Shown: one piece after another, positions 5,881 to 10,433 of the stretch
Layout of the letters: each line of letters begins with the position of its first letter
Numbering within the stretch: the first letter of the stretch is position 1
DNA from: Acidimicrobiaceae bacterium
Lineage (GTDB): Bacteria > Actinomycetota > Acidimicrobiia > Acidimicrobiales > MedAcidi-G1
Length of the DNA: 10,433 bases
Direction of reading: 5' to 3'
NCBI GenBank assembly: GCA_002699725.1
Contig: PACE01000037.1
Coordinates: 6,141-16,573, forward strand
The notes under the pieces: model-generated
Told to the model about the DNA's origin: nothing
Seen by the model: the letters and a program-made list of their open reading frames with translations, nothing else
Database searches by the model: none
Program-made: the position numbers and the translations under genes

Positions 5881-6690
5881 TCAATCGTGGATCGGCCCCG
5901 ACGAGGCCTTCAGCGCCTGTGCCGAACGGCCCGTGCGTAGGGCGATGATCTCCGCGACGATCGACACGGCGGTCTCCTCCGGCGTGCGGGCGCCAATGTC
6001 GATCCCGATGGGTGAATGCAGGCGGGCGATCCCCTCGTCATCCACCCCCGCCTCGCGCAGTCGCACCAGGCGATTCTCGTGGGTGCGCCGGGAACCCATG
6101 ACCCCGATATAGCCGACCCCGGTGGCGAGGGCCGACACGATCGCCGGCACGTCGAACTTGTTGTCGTGGGTGAGTACGCAGACAGCATCCCGCTGTCCGA
6201 GACCGGGGCCGACCTGGTCGAGCAGGCGATTGGGCCAGTCAACGACCACCTCGTCGGCGAGGGGGAAGCGCTGTCGGGTGGCGAAGACCTCACGGGCGTC
6301 GCATACGGTGACGCGGTAGCCGAGCACCTTGGCGACCCGCACCAATGCCGCCGTGAAGTCGACGGCCCCGAAGATCAACATCCTCGGCGGCTGGGCGAAG
6401 CTCTCGATGAACACCCGGACGCTGTCCTCGCGGGCCTCGCCATGTTCGCCGTAGTGGCGTACACCGCTGCGCCCCGCTGCCAGCTCGCCCAGGGCATCGC
6501 GCTCGACGACCCGGTCGAGGCCGGCCTCACCCAGGGTGCCCATCGTGTCGTCCGGGCGGACGAGCAACTTGGCACCGGCGCCGGGGCCCTCGACCACGGT
6601 GGCCAGGGCGAAGGCGGACTCGCTGCGGAGCAGGGCCGCGACGACGTCGAAGATCGGGGCCGCGTTTCCCGATGCGGGGTCTCCGGCCAT
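5881..6690 (-). CDS. xdhC: XdhC/CoxI family protein, Rossmann-domain half
   Basis: A 269-residue XdhC family protein. Residues ~11-85 are a diverged XdhC/CoxI-like region without the usual cysteine motif. Residues ~100-255 are the XdhC Rossmann domain: PPRMLIFGAVDFTAALVRVA (101-120) with a GAVDFT nucleotide loop, YRVTVCDAREVFATRQRFP (125-143), VLTHDNKFD (172-180), YIGVMGSRRTHENRL (194-208) and HSPIGIDIGARTPEETAVSI (225-244). Family members bind molybdenum cofactor and deliver the sulfurated form to xanthine- or CO-dehydrogenase-type enzymes. The ATG at 6690 lies 4 bp after the stop of the preceding XdhC N-domain gene, arguing for coupled translation. An ATG at 6738 would overlap that gene by 44 bases and adds a non-conserved serine-rich leader. 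Confidence 0.9.
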   Translation of the reverse strand: MAGDPASGNAAPIFDVVAALLRSESAFALATVVEGPGAGAKLLVRPDDTMGTLGEAGLDRVVERDALGELAAGRSGVRHYGEHGEAREDSVRVFIESFAQPPRMLIFGAVDFTAALVRVAKVLGYRVTVCDAREVFATRQRFPLADEVVVDWPNRLLDQVGPGLGQRDAVCVLTHDNKFDVPAIVSALATGVGYIGVMGSRRTHENRLVRLREAGVDDEGIARLHSPIGIDIGARTPEETAVSIVAEIIALRTGRSAQALKASSGPIHD

Positions 6691-6694
6691 CCCG

Positions 6695-7009
6695 CTACCA
6701 GTCCAGCGGCTCGATGAAGAGGTGGATGGTTCCGCCACAGGTCAGGCCGACGGCGAACGCCTCGTCATCGCTGTAGCCGAACGAGACCAGTCGGCGATCT
6801 CCACCGTCGAGCACATCGAGGGCCTCGGCGACCACCGCCCCCTCGACGCAGCCGCCGGACACCGAACCGGCGACTTCACCGTCGTCGGCGACCGCCATCG
6901 TGGCGCCCGGAAGGCGGGGACCCGAGCCCTCGAGGTCGATCACGCGAGCCAGGGCGATGCGTCGTCCCTGACGGCGCCAACGCTCGAGGTCGGCCAGGAT
7001 CTCCCGCAT
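6695..7009 (-). CDS. XdhC/CoxI family protein, short N-domain half
   Basis: A 104-residue protein consisting of only the XdhC/CoxI N-terminal domain. Visible motifs are ALARVIDLEGSGPRLPGATM (19-38), GSVSGGCVEGAV (48-59) with Cys54, and GLTCGGTIHLFIEP (88-101) with Cys91; these two cysteine regions are the conserved core of the domain. In single-chain XdhC this domain is fused to the Rossmann domain, whereas here the Rossmann partner is the next gene, 4 bp away. The pair is therefore a split XdhC likely acting as a complex in Mo-cofactor sulfuration and insertion. The ATG at 7009 has GGAG three bases upstream (weak spacing). The gene opens the maturation operon, 91 bp after the mtkB stop. Confidence 0.88.
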   Translation of the reverse strand: MREILADLERWRRQGRRIALARVIDLEGSGPRLPGATMAVADDGEVAGSVSGGCVEGAVVAEALDVLDGGDRRLVSFGYSDDEAFAVGLTCGGTIHLFIEPLDW

Positions 7010-7100
7010 GGCTCCAAGGCTACGGCACCATCTCCCCCGGGAGGAGGGTCTGGCGTTGTCAGGGGCCGGAAAGAGAGGATCCCCAAGCGGCGAGGAGGAC
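7010..7100. other. Intergenic gap between mtkB and the XdhC operon
   Basis: This 91-bp gap separates the malate-CoA ligase genes from the maturation genes, all on the minus strand. It contains a short CTCCC/GGGAG stem (around 7031-7042) but no T tract, and no convincing promoter pair. Read-through from mcl-mtkA-mtkB into the XdhC operon is possible. I cannot decide between one long transcript and two. Confidence 0.35.
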
Positions 7101-7991
7101 TCAGGCGGCGCGGTTCAGTACTCGGCCGACGACCTCGCCGAACTCCGAGGGCCTCTCGACGATGATTACGCCGCACTCCTTCAGGATCTCGACCTTCTCG
7201 GCGGCCGACTCCCCCACCGTGGAAACGATGGCGCCGGCATGGCCCATGGTGCGTCCCTTCGGGGCGGTGAGGCCGGCGATGTAGCCGATGACCGGCTTGT
7301 ACATGTGCTCCTTGGCGAACGCCGCCGCCTCGGCCTCCTGGGGGCCGCCGATCTCGCCGATCATCACGACCACCTTGGTGTCGGGATCCTGCTCGAAGGC
7401 GGCCATGTGGTCCTTGAAGGAACTGCCGTTGATCGGGTCACCGCCGATGCCGACGCTGGTGCTCACGCCGATGCCGGCGGCCTTGAGTTGCGAGGCGGCC
7501 TCGTACCCGAGTGTGCCAGAGCGACCGATGATGCCGACCTCGCCCTGTAGGTAGATGTGTCCGGGCATGATGCCGAGCAGGGCCTTTCCGGGGCTGATGA
7601 CTCCGGCACAGTTGGGGCCGATGAGGTGCATGCGTCGCTCGGCCTTGTAGCGCCGCATGTAGCGCTTGACCGTCATCATGTCCTGGGCGGGGATGCCGTC
7701 GGTGACGCAAACGGCGGTGCGCAGCCCGGCGTCGGCGGCCTCCATCAGGGCGTCGGCGGCAAAGGGCGGCGGCACGAACACGATCGAGGCCTGGGCGCCG
7801 GTCGCCTCGACGGCGTCCTTGACCGTGTCGAAGACCGGACGGTCGAGGTGCGTGCTTCCGCCCCGACCCGGGGTGACCCCGCCGACGATGTCGGTGCCGT
7901 ATTCGATCATCTCCTCGGCATGGAAGGAGCCGATGCGGCCGGTGAAGCCCTGCACCAGAACCCGGGTGGACCCATCGACGACGATGCTCAT
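7101..7991 (-). CDS. mtkB: Malate-CoA ligase (malate thiokinase) alpha subunit
   Basis: A 296-residue alpha subunit of the succinyl-CoA synthetase/malate-CoA ligase family. The CoA-binding N-domain contains [17 protein letters not shown] (13-29) and GGVTPGRGG (37-45). The phosphohistidine is His251 in [12 protein letters not shown] (246-257). Several blocks follow the MtkB pattern rather than SucD as I recall them: [12 protein letters not shown] (104-115), [20 protein letters not shown] (125-144), [12 protein letters not shown] (184-195) and [12 protein letters not shown] (214-225). The reaction is malate + CoA + ATP to malyl-CoA + ADP + Pi, with phosphoryl transfer through His251. Its ATG at 7991 overlaps the mtkA stop by 4 bases (ATGA), indicating translational coupling and a stoichiometric complex. 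Succinyl-CoA synthetase is the alternative, but the adjacent malyl-CoA lyase strongly favours malate as substrate. Confidence 0.88.
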   Translation of the reverse strand: MSIVVDGSTRVLVQGFTGRIGSFHAEEMIEYGTDIVGGVTPGRGGSTHLDRPVFDTVKDAVEATGAQASIVFVPPPFAADALMEAADAGLRTAVCVTDGIPAQDMMTVKRYMRRYKAERRMHLIGPNCAGVISPGKALLGIMPGHIYLQGEVGIIGRSGTLGYEAASQLKAAGIGVSTSVGIGGDPINGSSFKDHMAAFEQDPDTKVVVMIGEIGGPQEAEAAAFAKEHMYKPVIGYIAGLTAPKGRTMGHAGAIVSTVGESAAEKVEILKECGVIIVERPSEFGEVVGRVLNRAA

Positions 7992-9163
7992 GCTGCGTCC
8001 GCCTTGTTGACGGCGTCGACGACCTTCTCGGCGGCCTCGGCCAGAGTGTCTGCGGTGATGACGGGAACGTCGCTCTCGGCGAGGATGCGCCGCCCCTCAT
8101 CCACGTTGGTACCGGACAGCCGGACGACCACGGGCATCTGGAGGTCGAGTTCGTGCATGGCCTTCACCACGCCCTCGGCGACCCAGTCGCAGCGGTTGAT
8201 GCCGGCGAAGATGTTCACGAGAATCGCCCGTACGCTCTCGTCGGAGCGGACCAGGTTGAACGCCTTGGCGACACGCTCTGGTGAGGCACCGCCACCGATG
8301 TCGAGGAAGTTGGCCGGCTTCCCGCCCGAGTGCTTGATCATGTCCATGGTGGCCATGGCCAGGCCGGCACCGTTGATGATGCAGCCGATGTCGCCGTCTA
8401 GGCCGACGTAGCTCAGTCCGCGGTCGTTGGCCCGCATCTCCCGCGGGTCCTCCTGCGACTTGTCCCGGAGTTCCGACACCTTCTGGTGCTTGAAGAGAGC
8501 GTTGTCGTCGAAGGTCATCTTTGCGTCGAGGGCCAGCATGCGACCGGCATCGGTGATCACCAGCGGGTTGATCTCGACCATCGTGGCGTCGAGCTCCCGG
8601 AACGCCCGGTAGCAGGCGACCAGCAGGTTGGAGGCCTCGGCGACGACCCCGCTGTCGATCCCCAGGGCAAAGGCCACCTCACGGGCCTGGAAGGCCTGGA
8701 GGCCGACCGCCGGTTCGATGACGACCCGGATCAGCGACTCGGGACTCTTGTCGATGATCTCTTCGATCTCCATGCCGCCGGCAGCCGAGGCGACCAACAT
8801 GATCCGTTCGGTGGACCGGTCGAGGACGAAGCCGAGGTAGATCTCGCGGTCGATGTCGACCGTCTGCTCGATGTAGAGGCGAAAGACGCCGCGTCCACGA
8901 TCGCCGGTCTGGTCGGTGACGATGCGGGAACCGAGCAGGTCGTCGGCGGCCTCCCACACCTCCCGCTCGCTGGAGCACATGCGGATGCCGCCGGCCTTGC
9001 CGCGGCCGCCCGTGTGGACCTGGGCCTTCACTACCCATCCGCCACCACCGATCTCAGTGGCCCGGTAGGTGGCCTGCTCGGGGCTGTAGGCGAGGCCGCC
9101 CATCGGAATTGGTACGCCGAATTCCGCAAGCAGCGACTTGGCCTGGTACTCGTGGATGTCCAT
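7988..9163 (-). CDS. mtkA: Malate-CoA ligase (malate thiokinase) beta subunit
   Basis: A 391-residue beta subunit, matching the family length of about 390. The N-terminal ATP-grasp part starts [20 protein letters not shown] and contains [15 protein letters not shown] (46-60), YLGFVLDR (109-116) and the metal-binding [10 protein letters not shown] (195-204) with [14 protein letters not shown] (211-224). The C-terminal CoA-ligase part has [14 protein letters not shown] (263-276), [14 protein letters not shown] (285-298) and [15 protein letters not shown] (317-331). INRCDW and SFDD/TFDD-type blocks resemble methylotroph MtkA closely, as I recall that protein. With MtkB it forms the ATP-dependent malate-CoA ligase. 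The ATG at 9163 is preceded by AGGGG; the open frame upstream is only a shadow of mcl. It follows mcl after 38 bp and overlaps mtkB by 4 bp. Confidence 0.9.
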   Translation of the reverse strand: MDIHEYQAKSLLAEFGVPIPMGGLAYSPEQATYRATEIGGGGWVVKAQVHTGGRGKAGGIRMCSSEREVWEAADDLLGSRIVTDQTGDRGRGVFRLYIEQTVDIDREIYLGFVLDRSTERIMLVASAAGGMEIEEIIDKSPESLIRVVIEPAVGLQAFQAREVAFALGIDSGVVAEASNLLVACYRAFRELDATMVEINPLVITDAGRMLALDAKMTFDDNALFKHQKVSELRDKSQEDPREMRANDRGLSYVGLDGDIGCIINGAGLAMATMDMIKHSGGKPANFLDIGGGASPERVAKAFNLVRSDESVRAILVNIFAGINRCDWVAEGVVKAMHELDLQMPVVVRLSGTNVDEGRRILAESDVPVITADTLAEAAEKVVDAVNKADAA

Positions 9164-9201
9164 CGTGTGACCCCTGAAGTTTCTTGGTCTGGAGGTGTCG
9201 G

Positions 9202-10161
9202 TCAGGCTGGGGGGAGCGGGAGTTGGTCGGCGTTGATAGCGGCGTCGGTGGCCACCACGTTCTCGGCCATGCGGGCCGAGGCGGCGTCGATCATGCGGCC
9301 GTCGAGTTGTGCGGCGCCGCGTCCCTCGGCGGCAGCCTCCTCGAGGGCGGCGAGGATGCGCTTGGCCCGGTCGACCTCCTCGGCCGGCGGCGTGAAGACC
9401 TGGTTGGCCAACTCGATCTGGCTGGGGTGGATGGCCCACTTGCCCTCGTAGCCCAGGGCGGCGGCACGGCGGGCACCCAACAGGAAGCCTTCCGGGTCCT
9501 TGAAGTCGCCGAAGGGGCCGTCGACGGCGCGTACGCCGTAGGCGCGGCAGGCGACGAGCATCCGGCAGAGGGACTCGTGCCACTGGTCGCCGGGGTAGTC
9601 GGGGTTGAGGCCACCGATGTTGGTGGTGCGGGCCCGGCAGGAGGCGGCATAGTCGGCGACGCCGAAGTGGAGCGCTTCCATGCGATCGCTCGAGCGGGCG
9701 ATGTCCTCGACGTTGACCATGCCGAGCGTCGTCTCGATGAGGGCCTCGAGTCCGATGCGGTGCTCGATCCCCATGGACTCCTCGATCTGGGTGACCATGG
9801 CGTCGACCATGTAGACGTCGGCGGCGACGCCGGCCTTCGGGATCAGGATGGTGTCGAGGTGCTGGCCGGCCTGCTCGACCACGTCGACGACGTCGCGGTA
9901 CATGTAGTGCGTGTCGAGGCCGTTGATCCGCACGGAAACGGTCTTGCCCAGGCCCTTCCAGTCGATGTCCTGCAGTGCCTCGATGACGTTTCGACGAGCC
10001 TCGACCTTGTCGCCGGGAGCCACGGCGTCCTCGAGGTCGAGGAAGACGAAGTCGGCTTCGCTGGCCGCGGCCTTATCGAACATCTGCGGGTTGGATCCAG
10101 GCACGGCGAGTTCGCTGCGCTGCACCCGCTGACGCGGCGGGGGATACCTGGTATGGCTCAC
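9202..10161 (-). CDS. mcl: L-malyl-CoA lyase (CitE/HpcH superfamily)
   Basis: A 319-residue CitE-superfamily TIM-barrel lyase. The sequence runs [18 protein letters not shown] (17-34), [13 protein letters not shown] (40-52), [13 protein letters not shown] (78-90), [11 protein letters not shown] (140-150), [10 protein letters not shown] (165-174), [14 protein letters not shown] (213-226) and [13 protein letters not shown] (241-253). Arg78, Glu143 and Asp170 correspond to the substrate and Mg2+ residues of characterised malyl-CoA lyases. The fit is much closer to malyl-CoA/beta-methylmalyl-CoA lyases than to citrate lyase beta, which lacks the long [16 protein letters not shown] block. The reaction is malyl-CoA to acetyl-CoA + glyoxylate, reversible. 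The GTG at 10161 is preferred because GGAG lies 6 nt before it; a TTG at 10173 would add four residues and bury that SD. It is the first gene of the mcl-mtkA-mtkB set and is divergent from the PEP carboxylase-like gene. Confidence 0.9.
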   Translation of the reverse strand: MSHTRYPPPRQRVQRSELAVPGSNPQMFDKAAASEADFVFLDLEDAVAPGDKVEARRNVIEALQDIDWKGLGKTVSVRINGLDTHYMYRDVVDVVEQAGQHLDTILIPKAGVAADVYMVDAMVTQIEESMGIEHRIGLEALIETTLGMVNVEDIARSSDRMEALHFGVADYAASCRARTTNIGGLNPDYPGDQWHESLCRMLVACRAYGVRAVDGPFGDFKDPEGFLLGARRAAALGYEGKWAIHPSQIELANQVFTPPAEEVDRAKRILAALEEAAAEGRGAAQLDGRMIDAASARMAENVVATDAAINADQLPLPPA

Positions 10162-10328
10162 AGTGGTCTCCAATCACCCATGGACGGTGCACTGGGGCAT
10201 GCCTGCGGAATAAACGTGGCCGCCGGAACGGACAGCGTGGATACAGCATGCCTGAATTTCCACCCAGAGTCAACTAAATCTACTGACAGGAATATTTTGA
10301 GTCGAAACGGTTCGGATAGGTTGTGCGC
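10162..10328. promoter_or_regulatory. Divergent mcl / ppc-like control region
   Basis: This 167-bp region is noticeably AT-richer near 10270-10300 than its surroundings. It holds a 9-bp direct repeat GCATGCCTG at 10197-10205 and 10246-10254, a GTCA-N11-TGAC inverted repeat at 10269-10287, and CGAA-ACGG-TTCG at 10303-10314. A -35-like TTGACT reads toward mcl (10268-10273, minus strand) and a CTGACA reads toward the right-hand gene (10283-10288), but neither has a convincing -10 at standard spacing. Shared regulation of both operons is likely; which elements bind a regulator is inference. Confidence 0.4.
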
Positions 10329-10433
10329 ATGTCTGACGATCCGCCAGAGACCGCGGACCCTTCCGCCAACTCCGCCGAAGATCACACGGGGGCCGACGCC
10401 GACCTGCGTACCGACATCCGCCGACTCGGCCAC
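10329..10433 (+). CDS. ppc: Probable phosphoenolpyruvate carboxylase, first 35 residues only
   Basis: Only 35 codons are inside the window. After an acidic, low-complexity leader (residues 1-25) comes DADLRTDIRRLGH (23-35), which resembles the first helix of bacterial PEP carboxylases, where a block of the LRxDIRxLG kind is usual near the N-terminus. PEP carboxylase converts PEP + bicarbonate to oxaloacetate and would feed malate into the malate-CoA ligase and malyl-CoA lyase encoded divergently. In Methylobacterium ppc lies with mtkAB and mcl in the serine-cycle cluster, which supports the call. The start is the ATG at 10329, with a weak AGG about 10 nt upstream. With such a short fragment the assignment depends heavily on context. 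Confidence 0.58.
   Translation, partial: MSDDPPETADPSANSAEDHTGADADLRTDIRRLGH

Noticed and set aside
7101..9163. Reading mtkA-mtkB as the TCA-cycle succinyl-CoA synthetase sucCD
   Set aside because: The adjacent malyl-CoA lyase and MtkB-like blocks ([29 protein letters not shown]) favour malate-CoA ligase. A tree would be decisive; succinate activity is not fully excluded.
9164..9583. Upstream extension of the mtkA frame to 9583
   Set aside because: The extra 140 residues are a shadow of mcl in another frame, while the family-typical MDIHEYQAK start with a good SD lies at 9163.
9202..10161. Citrate lyase beta subunit (CitE)
   Set aside because: The [13 protein letters not shown] and [12 protein letters not shown] blocks and the C-terminal extension are those of malyl-CoA lyases, and no citrate lyase alpha or gamma genes accompany it.
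10158..10433. Minus-strand open frame antisense to the ppc-like gene
   Set aside because: It shows no recognisable family features, crosses the divergent control region, and opposes a plus-strand frame with a PEP-carboxylase-like segment.

Overview
The window is a high-GC stretch that looks like a chromosomal fragment from an actinobacterium, plausibly of the Acidimicrobiia type. The reasons are the GC-rich codon use, many GTG starts, start-proximal -10-like boxes with almost no leader, and a DUF501-Ppx pair, which is an actinobacterial signature. I could not run a taxonomic search, so this placement is inference. Eleven complete genes and two genes cut by the window ends fill nearly all of it, and no stretch above 300 bases lacks a gene. 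I saw no rRNA, tRNA, CRISPR array or insertion sequence.

Left part (1-1951): the N-terminal part of an MFS exporter on the minus strand is divergent from a crotonase-fold (enoyl-CoA hydratase family) gene on the plus strand. A perfect 10+1+10 palindrome sits on the crotonase start codon. The crotonase gene converges on a RimJ-type N-acetyltransferase, and the two stop codons lie in the arms of one short inverted repeat.

Middle (2014-7009): a class V aminotransferase of the alanine/serine-glyoxylate family has its own promoter region with an 11-bp direct repeat of 20-bp period. Upstream of it, and read in the same direction, is a compact five-gene set for maturation of a molybdenum hydroxylase (CO dehydrogenase / xanthine dehydrogenase family): XdhC N-domain, XdhC Rossmann protein, MocA-like cytidylyltransferase, CoxG with a C-terminal membrane anchor, and a DUF501-Ppx/GppA fusion. 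No molybdenum hydroxylase subunits are in the window.

Right part (7101-10433): malyl-CoA lyase (mcl), then malate-CoA ligase beta (mtkA) and alpha (mtkB) with overlapping stop and start. A divergent gene enters from the right edge; its 35 visible residues resemble the start of phosphoenolpyruvate carboxylase (ppc).

Together, PEP carboxylase, malate-CoA ligase, malyl-CoA lyase and a glyoxylate aminotransferase are the diagnostic part of the serine cycle: PEP + bicarbonate to oxaloacetate, malate to malyl-CoA, cleavage to acetyl-CoA + glyoxylate, and transamination of glyoxylate to glycine. Finding these genes in a probable actinobacterium, interleaved with a CO/xanthine-dehydrogenase-type maturation operon, is the most interesting aspect. 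It could mean one-carbon or CO-linked assimilation, or glyoxylate handling tied to purine breakdown.
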